Notes under the pieces: model-generated
What the model saw: only the letters and a program-made list of their open reading frames with translations
Told to the model about the DNA's origin: nothing
The model's database searches: none
Translations under genes and position numbers: made by a program
Shown: positions 1-7,798 of the stretch, piece after piece
Layout: each line of letters begins with the position of its first letter
Numbering within the stretch: the first letter of the stretch is position 1
NCBI RefSeq assembly: GCF_002735305.1
Contig: NZ_PDYG01000005.1
Span: forward strand, 1-38,466
Length of the DNA stretch: 38,466 nt
Origin: Agathobacter ruminis
Lineage (GTDB): Bacteria > Bacillota > Clostridia > Lachnospirales > Lachnospiraceae
Reading direction: 5' to 3'

Positions 1-306
1 TATTTCACTAGGGCTCACTCCAATTCACCCGGGTATCCTTTAGATGAGAAGTACATATACGACAGTTTTGGGTGTCCGCCAACGATAAACCTTTTTTCAA
101 AATTGTACAGGCATTCAAAAGACACATGACAATCAAAATGCGAGCTTTTGCATATATGAAAACCAAAATATTCTTGCAAAGTGAAGGAGTTACCGGGGCT
201 ATGGACTGAGGATGTCAGTCAATACATGTTGTGAATGGTAACATTTTATTTTCATTTTGGTGTTTTTCGTATAAAATGGATTCGTATGGTTTAGGAGGAA
301 AAAATT
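1..306. other. Gene-free left edge, possible decayed or non-coding sequence
   Basis: I see no gene with a start codon and ribosome binding site here. Frame 1 of the plus strand is open from the window edge to a TGA at 127-129 (42 codons), so the 3' end of a gene entering from the left is possible. The same frame then has more short open stretches separated only by TGA codons. On the minus strand a frame of about 70 codons without an ATG near its beginning is open from roughly 215 to 15. Codon choice in both differs from the neighbouring genes (AGG, GGG, TAC and TTC are frequent). A short perfect inverted repeat, GACTGA/TCAGTC, occurs near 204-221 without a T-tract. None of this is enough to call a gene. 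Confidence 0.4.
249..277 (+). promoter_or_regulatory. Candidate sigma-A promoter of rqcH
   Basis: TTTTCA at 249-254 and TAAAAT at 272-277 are separated by 17 bases and lie about 30 bases upstream of the rqcH start. The -35 box matches the consensus at only four positions, so this is a moderate prediction. The AGGAGG-type ribosome binding site follows at about 292-298. Confidence 0.4.
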
Positions 307-2055
307 ATGGCTTTTGATGGAATTGTCATTGCTAATCTGGTGCATGAATGTAATACAATTTTGACGGATGGTCGCATCTCCAAAATTGCACAGCCGGAAA
401 ATGATGAATTACTTTTTACGATAAAAACCAAAGATTATGGAAACAAGCGTCTGGCAATGTCTGCGAACGCTTCTCTTCCGTTTTTATATCTGACCGAGGA
501 AAACAAACCGAGTCCTATGGTTGCACCTACATTTTGCATGCTGTTGCGCAAACATATTTCGGGTGGACGCATCATTTCAATCCGTCAGCCCGGGCTCGAA
601 CGTATCATTGAATTTGAAATTGAACACTTAAATGAAATGGGTGATGTCTGCCGAAAAAAACTGATTGTGGAATTGATGGGCAAGCATTCCAATATCATTT
701 TCACAAATCCGGAAGGAATCATCATTGACAGCATCAAACGAATCTCGGCCGCAACCAGTTCTCTGCGCGAAGTTTTGCCGGGAATCAAATATGAAATTGC
801 ACAAACGCAAAATGATAAAAAGGATCCGCTTGCAGAGGATCTGGACGGCTTTTTGTCAACGGTTTCCGACTTGCCGCTTACGGCATCTAAAGCAATCTAT
901 ATGTCTTATTCTGGAATCAGCCCAATGATGGCACAGGAATTCTGCTATCGCGCGAATATCGATGGAGACTTGCCGATGTCGGCATTGAGTGATTTTACCA
1001 GAATTGATCTGGGCATGCGATTTCTGGAGGCGATGAAACAGATTCGTGAACATGAATTTGTTCCTACTGTCATTTATAGAAACAATGAACCGATTGAATA
1101 TGCTGCTCTACCGCTTCGCATGTATGAAGATTATGAGAGCAAATCCTATGAATCGGTTTCCGCATTGTTGTATTCATATTTTCACGAAAAGGAACAATAT
1201 ACGAGAATCCGTCAGAAATCAACAGATTTACGTCATGTGATCGCCACCAATCTGGAACGTGCGTCAAAAAAATACGATTTGCAGACAAAACAATACAAAG
1301 ATGCGCAAAAGAAGGATAAATACAAATTGTATGGTGAATTGCTGCAGGTATACGGCTATCAGGCAAGCGAAGGGGACAAATCCATTGTCTGTAAAAACTA
1401 TTATGACAATGATAAGGAAATCACCATTCCGCTCGATCCGCAATTGAGTGCACTGGAGAATTCAAAGAAATATTTTGAACGGTATAATAAATTAAAACGA
1501 ACCGTAGAGGCACTGGATGAATTGCTTGAAGAGACCAAAATGCAGATCAATCATCTTGAGTCTATTCAGAATTCGCTCGAAATTGCCACATCTGTCGAGG
1601 ATTTGAATGATATCCGTCAGGAATTGATGGATTATGGCTTTATCAAAAAAAGTTTTTCAAAGAAACAAAAAATGCAAAAAAGCAAACCGTTTCATTATCG
1701 TTCTTCTGCCGGATATGATATTTATGTCGGAAAAAACAATTATCAGAATGATGAACTGACTTTTAAGATTGCAACCGGAAATGACTGGTGGTTTCATGCC
1801 AAAGGCATACCGGGAAGCCATGTAATTGTAAAAGCCAACAATGAAGAATTGCCGGATCATGTATTTGAAGAAGCTGCGCGGCTTGCCGGCTATTATTCCA
1901 AAGGCCGTGATGCAGATAAAATTGAAATTGACTATTTGCAAAAGAAAAATGTGAAAAAGCCAAATAAAGCAAATCCGGGATTCGTGGTCTATTATACGAA
2001 CTACTCGATGACCATTCATCCCGGATTGGAGGGTGTAACCCTTTTAGAATCATAA
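307..2055 (+). CDS. rqcH: RqcH / NFACT-family ribosome quality control protein (Rqc2 homologue)
   Basis: Full-length NFACT protein of 582 residues, formerly annotated as fibronectin-binding protein FbpA. Family members bind obstructed 50S subunits carrying peptidyl-tRNA and recruit tRNA-Ala to add C-terminal alanine tails that mark the chain for degradation. The order of parts is an NFACT-N domain (about 1-200), a long charged coiled coil (about 290-440) and an NFACT-R domain near 455-565, with the signature DWWFHAKGIPGSH. The DR pair shown to be essential in Bacillus subtilis RqcH appears here as E98-R99. The start has a strong AGGAGG site eight bases upstream. The gene stands alone on the plus strand and its stop overlaps that of convergent recG. 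Function is assigned by family; the old adhesin role is not supported by a signal peptide. Confidence 0.93.
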   Translation: MAFDGIVIANLVHECNTILTDGRISKIAQPENDELLFTIKTKDYGNKRLAMSANASLPFLYLTEENKPSPMVAPTFCMLLRKHISGGRIISIRQPGLERIIEFEIEHLNEMGDVCRKKLIVELMGKHSNIIFTNPEGIIIDSIKRISAATSSLREVLPGIKYEIAQTQNDKKDPLAEDLDGFLSTVSDLPLTASKAIYMSYSGISPMMAQEFCYRANIDGDLPMSALSDFTRIDLGMRFLEAMKQIREHEFVPTVIYRNNEPIEYAALPLRMYEDYESKSYESVSALLYSYFHEKEQYTRIRQKSTDLRHVIATNLERASKKYDLQTKQYKDAQKKDKYKLYGELLQVYGYQASEGDKSIVCKNYYDNDKEITIPLDPQLSALENSKKYFERYNKLKRTVEALDELLEETKMQINHLESIQNSLEIATSVEDLNDIRQELMDYGFIKKSFSKKQKMQKSKPFHYRSSAGYDIYVGKNNYQNDELTFKIATGNDWWFHAKGIPGSHVIVKANNEELPDHVFEEAARLAGYYSKGRDADKIEIDYLQKKNVKKPNKANPGFVVYYTNYSMTIHPGLEGVTLLES

Positions 2056-4113
2056 ATTAATATTATCTCTGAATTGAGACATGATTTGTTCCATTTCATG
2101 TCTCAATTTTTGATGATACGGACTGCTTAATTCCGGATCTTCTTCCAAAATCCGATTGGCGGCTTCCGATGCAGCCTCCAATTCTGTCGCATCCTGATAA
2201 ATATCAGCCAATTTAAATGCCAAATCACCGCTTTGTCGGATCCCAAAGAAATCTCCCGGTCCACGCAATTTCAAATCACAGCTTGCAATATAAAAACCGT
2301 CATTGGACTGGTTTAGAATTTCCAAACGTTTTTGCGCGGTCTTGGAAGTGGAAGTATTCATAAAGATGCAATAACTTTGTGCATCTCCTCTTCCGACGCG
2401 CCCGCGAAGCTGATGCAGCTGTGCCAGACCGAATTTGTCAGCATTTTCGATGAGCATGACTGTTGCGTTCGGGACATTTACGCCTACTTCCACGACGGTT
2501 GTAGAGACAAGAACCTGAATTTCATTGCGCAAAAAGGCTTCCATCACAGCCACTTTTTGGGCTCCTTTCATCTTTCCGTGCAAAGTTCCGACTTGAATGG
2601 AATCGCCGAAATAAGCTTGTAAACGTTTGGTATAATCAATGACATTTTCGCCTTCCGCATTTTCGGATTCCTCAACCAGCGGACAGATGACATAAGCCTG
2701 ATGACCGCTGTCCACTTCTTTTTTGATCCAGTCATAGGATTTTGAACGAAATCTGGTGCCGACAACACTGTTTTTAATCGGCAACCGCTTGGAAGGAACA
2801 TGATCGATGACGGAAATATCCAGATCTCCATACAAAATAATACCAAGTGTACGAGGAATCGGAGTCGCACTCATGACAAGAATATGCGGAGACAATCCTT
2901 TGTTCGAAAATGCTTCGCGTTGCTTTACACCAAAACGATGCTGCTCATCGGTAATTACAAGAGAAAGTCCTTGATAAACGATTTTTTCCTGAATCAGTGC
3001 ATGAGTCCCGACTATGATAGCATTTTTTGCCTCGGCAATGGTTTGGTATGATTCCCTTTTTTCTTTCGCCTTCATCTGGCCGGTTAACAATACCACCGGA
3101 ATATCCAGATCAAATTCTTTGCAATATTTGCAAAATGTTTCATAATGCTGTGAAGCAAGCACTTCCGTCGGTGCCATAATAGCTGACTGATATCCCAAAT
3201 GTGATGCCCATGCCATGAGCAAAAAGGCAATGATGGTTTTACCGCTTCCGACATCGCCTTGCAGCAATCGCTGCATGCGATATTTGCCGGATAAGTCATT
3301 TGCGATTTCTTTTAACGATTTCATTTGACCTTCTGTCAGCGTAAATGGCAATTTCTTCAACAGATTTTCCACATAAGCATAATCCATAAAAGCAAAGCCG
3401 GACGATTCTTTTTCCTGTTTTTGTTTCTGAAAGCGCATATTCATGATAAACAAAAAGAATTCATCAAAAACAAGCCTGCGTCTGGCATCTATCAAAGATT
3501 CCATGGAATCTGGAAAATGTATTTGTTTAATGGAATAATTATATTCGCATAAATGATATTCTTTTCGAATCGAATTTGGCAGATAATCGGATAAAAGCGG
3601 ATCTTCGTTTAACAACTGCCTTACGACTTTTTGCATCGCATCATTGGATATTCCTTTGATGATGCTATAAATCGGCAAATACAGCGAAACGAGTTCCTGA
3701 TAATCGTTTGAATCAAAGATTTTTGGCTGCTCCATATGCAATTGTTGTCCTTTTAACCGCAATTTTCCGTAAAAAACAAGCTGTCGTCCGACTTTGATCT
3801 CATTTTTAATATAGGGCATGGAAAACCAGACCATCTCAATGCCGGATAAACGAATGGTGGTAATTGCTTTATGATTGCGCCCCATTCTTGTGAAAGGACT
3901 TTTGTCAACGCGAAGAGAGATTGCATATATTTTTCCGTCTACAAATGTATCTTCGTTTAATTCCGCCGGTACAATCATCGGTGGATATTGCATATAGGTT
4001 CGGGGAAAACGAAGGAGTATATCACCTACGGTGTATACTCCTGTCTTTTGAAATAATTCTTCAGTTTTCGGTCCGATCCCTTTGATTTCTGTCACAGGGC
4101 TAGACTTTTCCAT
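2050..4113 (-). CDS. recG: ATP-dependent DNA helicase RecG
   Basis: RecG remodels stalled replication forks and branch-migrates Holliday junctions. The product of 687 residues is the usual family length. It has an N-terminal wedge/OB-fold region with a helix-hairpin-helix start (residues near ITEIKGIGPKTEELF), then superfamily 2 helicase domains. Walker A is visible as GDVGSGKT near residue 290, the Walker B type box as DEQH, and later motifs as SATPIPRT and QLRGRVGRG. The open frame extends further upstream, but I chose the ATG at 4113 because AAGGAG lies five bases before it and the protein then starts with the family's usual N-terminus. It follows the DAK-domain kinase by 22 bases and is probably co-transcribed with it. 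Its 3' end overlaps the stop of convergent rqcH by six bases. Confidence 0.97.
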   Translation of the reverse strand: MEKSSPVTEIKGIGPKTEELFQKTGVYTVGDILLRFPRTYMQYPPMIVPAELNEDTFVDGKIYAISLRVDKSPFTRMGRNHKAITTIRLSGIEMVWFSMPYIKNEIKVGRQLVFYGKLRLKGQQLHMEQPKIFDSNDYQELVSLYLPIYSIIKGISNDAMQKVVRQLLNEDPLLSDYLPNSIRKEYHLCEYNYSIKQIHFPDSMESLIDARRRLVFDEFFLFIMNMRFQKQKQEKESSGFAFMDYAYVENLLKKLPFTLTEGQMKSLKEIANDLSGKYRMQRLLQGDVGSGKTIIAFLLMAWASHLGYQSAIMAPTEVLASQHYETFCKYCKEFDLDIPVVLLTGQMKAKEKRESYQTIAEAKNAIIVGTHALIQEKIVYQGLSLVITDEQHRFGVKQREAFSNKGLSPHILVMSATPIPRTLGIILYGDLDISVIDHVPSKRLPIKNSVVGTRFRSKSYDWIKKEVDSGHQAYVICPLVEESENAEGENVIDYTKRLQAYFGDSIQVGTLHGKMKGAQKVAVMEAFLRNEIQVLVSTTVVEVGVNVPNATVMLIENADKFGLAQLHQLRGRVGRGDAQSYCIFMNTSTSKTAQKRLEILNQSNDGFYIASCDLKLRGPGDFFGIRQSGDLAFKLADIYQDATELEAASEAANRILEEDPELSSPYHQKLRHEMEQIMSQFRDNINL
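2072..2111 (+). terminator. Intrinsic terminator of rqcH, inside the recG 3' coding end
   Basis: A 13-bp perfect inverted repeat (2072-2084 with 2096-2108, 11-base loop) is followed on the plus strand by a T-tract (2107-2111). It starts 17 bases after the rqcH stop. On the minus strand no T-tract follows, so it is oriented for rqcH. It lies wholly within the last codons of recG. Confidence 0.75.
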
Positions 4114-4135
4114 AATTACTCCTTGTGGAATTCGT

Positions 4136-5803
4136 TTACTCGATGGAAATAATATAATAGTAAATCGGCTGTCCACCGTCATTTACTTCTACTTCGAGGT
4201 CCGGATACTGCTCTTCAATTTTGGCAGCAACTTCATTGGCTGCTTCCTCATCCATATCGGAACCGTAGTAGATGCTTACAATTGCAGAGTCTTCATCTAC
4301 CATTTGATCTACCATTTCCAAAGTGGTTGCCATCAAGTCGGTGCCGACTGAAAGAATGGACTTGTCTCCGATTCCCATGTAATCGTCCTGTTTGATGACT
4401 TTGCCGTCGATTTCGGTATCACGGACTGCATAAGTAATCTGTCCGGTTTTTACGAGAGAAATCTCCTCCTCCATGGTAGCTTTGTTTTCACTTGCACTAC
4501 GGTCCGGAATGAAATTGACAAGTGCCGTGATTCCCTGTGGTACGGTTGTTGTAGGGATGACAATGATTTCCTTGTCTTCTGTCAGGCTGGCAGCCTGATT
4601 TGCAGCCATAATAATATTCTTATTGTTTGGCAAAATGAAAATATGATCCGCATTCACTTTGCTGATTGCAGTCAGCATATCTTCCGTACTCGGATTCATG
4701 GTCTGTCCACCTTCGATGATATAATCAACACCAAGACCACGGAAAATTTCATTTAATCCTTCACCGATGGAAACTGTGATGATTCCCATGTCTTTATGAG
4801 GCATCTCAGGCTCAGCAACCGCCTCCTGCTTCTGGCTTTCAGCAAGCTTCTGTGCATCTTTGATGAGCTTTTCCTGATGCTCTTCTCGCATGTTATCGAT
4901 CTTAATGCGTGATAATGCACCATGAGAAAGTGCCTTTTGAATTGCAAGTCCAGGATCATTGGTATGAACATGGGTCTTTACAATATCATCATCGGCAACT
5001 ACTACAATGGAATCGCCGATGGACTCCAAATATGCTTTATATTCAGCCTCTTCCTTGTTCGTGAGCGGCTTGTTAAGCATAATGATAAATTCTGTACAGT
5101 AACCGAACTTGATTTCTTCTTCCGGCTGGTCTTCAACTGCAACTTTACCTGCAGATGGTGTCTCTTCCAAAGAATAATCAATTTCTTTTCCGATTAAAGC
5201 ATCATATGCACCTTTTAATACCTGCATTAATCCCTGTCCGCCGGAATCGACCACACCTGCCTGTTTCAAAACAGGAAGCATTTCAGGAGTTAAATCAAGT
5301 ACACGATCAGCTTCTTTGATGATCGCATCCATATAAAATACGATATCATCCGTTTCATCAGCCAATTCAGCGGCCTTATCTGCAGCACCCTTTGCCACGG
5401 TAAGGATGGTTCCCTCCTTTGGCTTCATAACAGCCTTATAAGCAGTTGCAACTGCCTTTTGGCAGGCGTCATTTAAAATACGAACATCCAATTCATCATA
5501 TTCTTTGATTACTTTGCAGAATCCACGAAACAGCTGAGATAAAATTACACCGGAATTACCGCGTGCACCACGCAGAGAACCGGAAGAAATTGCTTTTGAT
5601 AATGATGCAATGGTCGGTTCTTCAATTGCTGCCACTTCTTTTGCGGCAGACATAATTGTCATCGACATATTGGTTCCTGTATCTCCATCCGGTACCGGAA
5701 ATACATTTAATTCATTAATCCACTCTTTTTTTGAATCGAGATTCTTGGCACCGGCCAAAAACATCTTCTTCAATAACTCGGTATCTATTGTTTTGACTTC
5801 CAC
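4136..5803 (-). CDS. fakA: DAK-domain fatty acid kinase FakA-like protein (YloV family)
   Basis: Members phosphorylate fatty acids bound to FakB (DegV family) so that exogenous or recycled acyl chains can enter phospholipid synthesis. The 555-residue product has an N-terminal DhaL-like kinase domain (about 1-200) whose Mg-ATP binding motif VPDGDTGTNM covers residues 37-46, with D39 and D41 as likely metal ligands. A central region and a C-terminal FakA domain (about 340-555) follow, matching the YloV layout. The frame is open to 5887, but I place the start at the GTG at 5803 because an AAGGAGG site lies eight bases upstream and the protein then begins as in homologues. It sits 13 bases after the asp23-like gene, whose stop overlaps this ribosome binding site, so the two are probably coupled. 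No fakB is in the window. Confidence 0.9.
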   Translation of the reverse strand: MEVKTIDTELLKKMFLAGAKNLDSKKEWINELNVFPVPDGDTGTNMSMTIMSAAKEVAAIEEPTIASLSKAISSGSLRGARGNSGVILSQLFRGFCKVIKEYDELDVRILNDACQKAVATAYKAVMKPKEGTILTVAKGAADKAAELADETDDIVFYMDAIIKEADRVLDLTPEMLPVLKQAGVVDSGGQGLMQVLKGAYDALIGKEIDYSLEETPSAGKVAVEDQPEEEIKFGYCTEFIIMLNKPLTNKEEAEYKAYLESIGDSIVVVADDDIVKTHVHTNDPGLAIQKALSHGALSRIKIDNMREEHQEKLIKDAQKLAESQKQEAVAEPEMPHKDMGIITVSIGEGLNEIFRGLGVDYIIEGGQTMNPSTEDMLTAISKVNADHIFILPNNKNIIMAANQAASLTEDKEIIVIPTTTVPQGITALVNFIPDRSASENKATMEEEISLVKTGQITYAVRDTEIDGKVIKQDDYMGIGDKSILSVGTDLMATTLEMVDQMVDEDSAIVSIYYGSDMDEEAANEVAAKIEEQYPDLEVEVNDGGQPIYYYIISIE

Positions 5804-5816
5804 TGTGTGATCCTCC

Positions 5817-6173
5817 TTAATCGATGACGCGAACGCCTTCAACAATAATATTAATCTTATTGATTTGCATTCCAGTAAAAGCTTCAACTTTATATTTTAC
5901 TGTCTCAACGAGATTTTCTGAAACAGCCTGGATACTCACGCCATAAGATACAATAACATGGAAATCAATATCGATTTTGTTGTTCTCAATGGTAACATCA
6001 ATTCCATGATTTAAATAGTCTTTTTTCAAAAGACGAACAAGACCGTCTTTAATATTGACTGCCGCCATACCAACGATTCCGAAGCATTCTACGGCAACTG
6101 AACCTGCGTATGTGGAAATAACATTCTCATCTACAAGGATTTGACCATACTCTGTGTCTAATTGTCCTTTCAT
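5817..6173 (-). CDS. Asp23/Gls24 family envelope stress response protein (YloU-like)
   Basis: Small Asp23/Gls24 protein of 118 residues. The family is defined by a compact alpha/beta domain of about 110 residues; Staphylococcus Asp23 is membrane-associated through a partner and linked to envelope stress. Visible family features are the N-terminal TEYGQILVDENVISTYAG segment, the glycine-containing IVGMAAVN turn, and the central IDFHVIVSYGVSI strand followed by a helix ending in VKYKVEAFTG. No membrane segment is seen. It is the first gene of the unit with the FakA-like kinase and recG, an order found in many Firmicutes, and is preceded by a GGAGGTG ribosome binding site and a consensus promoter. 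Its precise role in this organism is unknown. Confidence 0.92.
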   Translation of the reverse strand: MKGQLDTEYGQILVDENVISTYAGSVAVECFGIVGMAAVNIKDGLVRLLKKDYLNHGIDVTIENNKIDIDFHVIVSYGVSIQAVSENLVETVKYKVEAFTGMQINKINIIVEGVRVID

Positions 6174-6208
6174 AAGTTACACCTCCATTTTGTGCATAGC
6201 TGTGGTAT

Positions 6209-6237
6209 ATTATACTCAAATAATCATAAAAAAGCAA
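6209..6237 (-). promoter_or_regulatory. Sigma-A promoter of the asp23-like/fakA/recG unit
   Basis: Read on the minus strand, TTGCTT (6232-6237) and a perfect TATAAT (6209-6214) are separated by 17 bases. The predicted start of transcription is about 30 bases before the Asp23-like start codon. It diverges from the rpmB promoter. Confidence 0.8.
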
Positions 6238-6264
6238 ATATAATAAAATCTTTTATCTTTTTGC

Positions 6265-6293
6265 TTGCAATATGATAGTATTTCTGTTAGAAT
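6265..6293 (+). promoter_or_regulatory. Sigma-A promoter of rpmB
   Basis: TTGCAA (6265-6270) and TAGAAT (6288-6293) are 17 bases apart. They give a leader of about 50 bases before rpmB, which contains a small hairpin at 6308-6324. Confidence 0.75.
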
Positions 6294-6307
6294 AACTCAT
6301 GTTGTGA

Positions 6308-6324
6308 GCGTAGGAAAGCTATGC
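6308..6324 (+). promoter_or_regulatory. Small leader hairpin of rpmB
   Basis: GCGTAG and CTATGC (one G-U pair) enclose a five-base loop in the predicted 5' leader, about 15 bases upstream of the AAGGAGGTG ribosome binding site. A role in autoregulation is possible but not shown. Confidence 0.3.
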
Positions 6325-6352
6325 TTAATGAAATGCAAGGAGGTGCAATACC

Positions 6353-6538
6353 ATGGCAAAATGCGCAGTATGTGAAAAGGGTGTACATTACGGAAATAAT
6401 GTCAGCCACTCTCATAGAAGATCCAACCATATTTGGAAATCAAACATCAAGCGTGTAAACTGCAAAGTTGACGGAGTTACAAAGAAATTATATGTTTGTA
6501 CTTCCTGCTTGAGATCAGGTAAAGTTGAGAGAGCTTAA
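6353..6538 (+). CDS. rpmB: 50S ribosomal protein L28 (zinc-binding form)
   Basis: L28 is a structural protein of the large ribosomal subunit. The 61-residue product shows the N-terminal MAKCAVC, the HSHRRSN segment and the rRNA-binding KSNIKRVNCKV core. Two CxxC pairs (C4/C7 and C49/C52) make this the zinc-ribbon C-plus variant, as opposed to cysteine-free paralogues that some bacteria induce under zinc limitation. It has a strong AAGGAGGTG site, its own promoter and a strong terminator, so it is a monocistronic gene, divergent from the asp23-like unit and convergent with gerW. This isolated position beside asp23-like and fakA-like genes is common in Firmicutes. Confidence 0.97.
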   Translation: MAKCAVCEKGVHYGNNVSHSHRRSNHIWKSNIKRVNCKVDGVTKKLYVCTSCLRSGKVERA

Positions 6539-6549
6539 TAGCAAACAAT

Positions 6550-6579
6550 AAAAAGAGTTCCGAAAGGAACTCTTTTTTT
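6550..6579. terminator. Bidirectional intrinsic terminator between rpmB and gerW
   Basis: An 8-bp stem AGAGTTCC/GGAACTCT (6554-6561 with 6566-6573) with a GAAA tetraloop is flanked by A-rich sequence on the left and T-rich sequence on the right, so it can end transcripts from both convergent genes. Confidence 0.9.
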
Positions 6580-6598
6580 GTTGCTGTTTTTCAATTGA

Positions 6599-6976
6599 TT
6601 AATCTTCAAAATCATCAAGGATATCATCTTCTGCTTCATTCTTTGACTTGGAAGTAAATTTGTTTAATACATCCGGAGCCAAATCCAGAATCTTTGTCAT
6701 CATATCCTGATTCTTTACATTTACCAGTTTAATATTGCCGTCTTTAATCACCAGTACCGCACTCGGCTGAATCTTTCCTCCAAGTCCTCCTGCTCCATTG
6801 CTTTTATGATCCTGATTAAATGCACCGGCAGCAACACCGAATGATACATCTGCTAATGGGAGTATAATCGTATCATTTAAAGTAATGGCATCTCCCACAA
6901 CAGTCTTTGTTGTAATAAAGCTGTCCATGCCTTTGAATAAGGATTCTACTGTCTGATTGAATTGATTGTCTGCCAT
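6599..6976 (-). CDS. gerW: GerW family sporulation protein (YtfJ)
   Basis: GerW/YtfJ family protein of 125 residues. In Bacillus the protein is made in the forespore and is needed for germination that depends on the lytic enzyme SleB; its biochemical role is not settled. Family hallmarks visible here are the N-terminal NQTVESLFKGMDSFITTKTVVGD, the ILPLADVSFGVAAGAF strand, a glycine-rich GAGGLGGKI stretch with the following PSAVLVIKDG, and an acidic C-terminus. The AGGAGG site lies about eight bases before the ATG. It directly follows the DUF2953 gene, as ytfJ follows ytfI in Bacillus. Homologues also occur in clostridia not known to sporulate, so this alone does not prove spore formation. Confidence 0.92.
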   Translation of the reverse strand: MADNQFNQTVESLFKGMDSFITTKTVVGDAITLNDTIILPLADVSFGVAAGAFNQDHKSNGAGGLGGKIQPSAVLVIKDGNIKLVNVKNQDMMTKILDLAPDVLNKFTSKSKNEAEDDILDDFED

Positions 6977-6991
6977 CTTAAAAACCTCCTG

Positions 6992-7798
6992 TTATTTTAC
7001 TGCTTTATAAAGTTTTTTGCATTCTTTGTCAAATAATAATCGAAGCAGAGGGAATACAATCTGATAGAGATAGATTCTGCCTCTGATATCAATATAGCCG
7101 TCAAAATATGCTTCTTCCACATCAAAGTCCGGATAAATCTTCCAATTGTTGCGATATCCGATTGGGAAACAGGCTGCAATTCCAAGTGCCTGTGCCGTTT
7201 TATCCGGAGATCCGAGTGAATAGGTTCCCTCGATCCGAATCTTTTTCGGCAAAATTACTTTGATGATATGAAACAGTGTCTGTTTGCATTTGCGTAATGC
7301 ATTTCGATTGGATTGAAATACATGAATCCATTTTTGAATCTGCATTTTGATTTTTTTAATTTTGCCTGTCTTTTTACGCTTTTTCTTTGAATGACGCGAT
7401 TTTGAAGCGACATTTTTTACATCGAAATCATAATTATCATTATTTGGATCTTTTTCATTTGATTCTTTTTCATTCGATTCTTTATTATTTGAGTCCTTTA
7501 TATTTGAGCCTTTTTTATTTGAGTCCTTGATTGTGGGCGTCTGATCGGGGCTGGACGGATGCTCAAAAAAAGGAATCCATAATGCCTTTCCGATTGCAGC
7601 CGGACCTTTTTGTCTGGAATAAGAAAAACGAATGCGTATCAGACCAATCCATGATGCCTTTCCTGATATTTCCATATTACGGGATTCAATCCGGTATCGA
7701 ATCGGCAGGTATAAAATTGCTGCAAGAATCAGTATCAAAAGCAATATGATCACCAGGATAATGATTCCGATGACTTTTATGATATTAAGAAAAATCAA
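6992..7798 (-). CDS. DUF2953 membrane protein (YtfI-like) with pentapeptide repeat linker
   Basis: Product of 268 residues. It opens with a hydrophobic segment (about 8-32) that should anchor it in the membrane, followed by the beta-rich DUF2953 part; the C-terminal stretch with YPDFDVEEAYFDGYIDIRGRIYLYQIV is the recognisable family region. Between them lies a low-complexity linker: residues 91-120 are six consecutive pentapeptides of the pattern K-(D/G/E)-(S/P)-N-x, followed by a lysine-rich patch near 136-155. The start is a TTG at 7798 preceded by GGAGGG six bases away; no ATG fits. It overlaps the end of the preceding 111-residue gene by 14 bases and precedes gerW by 15, so the three are probably co-translated. 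Function unknown; the pairing with GerW suggests a link to the spore or cell envelope (inference). Confidence 0.82.
   Translation of the reverse strand: MIFLNIIKVIGIIILVIILLLILILAAILYLPIRYRIESRNMEISGKASWIGLIRIRFSYSRQKGPAAIGKALWIPFFEHPSSPDQTPTIKDSNKKGSNIKDSNNKESNEKESNEKDPNNDNYDFDVKNVASKSRHSKKKRKKTGKIKKIKMQIQKWIHVFQSNRNALRKCKQTLFHIIKVILPKKIRIEGTYSLGSPDKTAQALGIAACFPIGYRNNWKIYPDFDVEEAYFDGYIDIRGRIYLYQIVFPLLRLLFDKECKKLYKAVK
7439..7528 (-). repeat. Six imperfect 15-bp tandem repeats within the DUF2953 gene
   Basis: Ninety bases encode six pentapeptides built on K-x-S-N-x. The DNA copies are degenerate but keep the same 15-base period, consistent with slippage expansion in a linker. Confidence 0.75.

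Noticed and set aside
200-225. Inverted repeat GACTGA/TCAGTC as a terminator
   Set aside because: The stem is only 6 bp and neither strand has a T-tract; it is likely to be chance.
307-2055. Annotation as a fibronectin-binding adhesin
   Set aside because: There is no signal peptide or wall anchor; the NFACT domain order indicates the ribosome quality control role.
5804-5887. Longer N-terminus for the FakA-like protein from an upstream ATG
   Set aside because: The extension would lie inside the asp23-like gene, has no family match, and the GTG at 5803 has an excellent ribosome binding site.
7439-7528. CRISPR-like or regulatory repeat array
   Set aside because: The 15-base repeats are in frame, degenerate and lie inside a coding linker.
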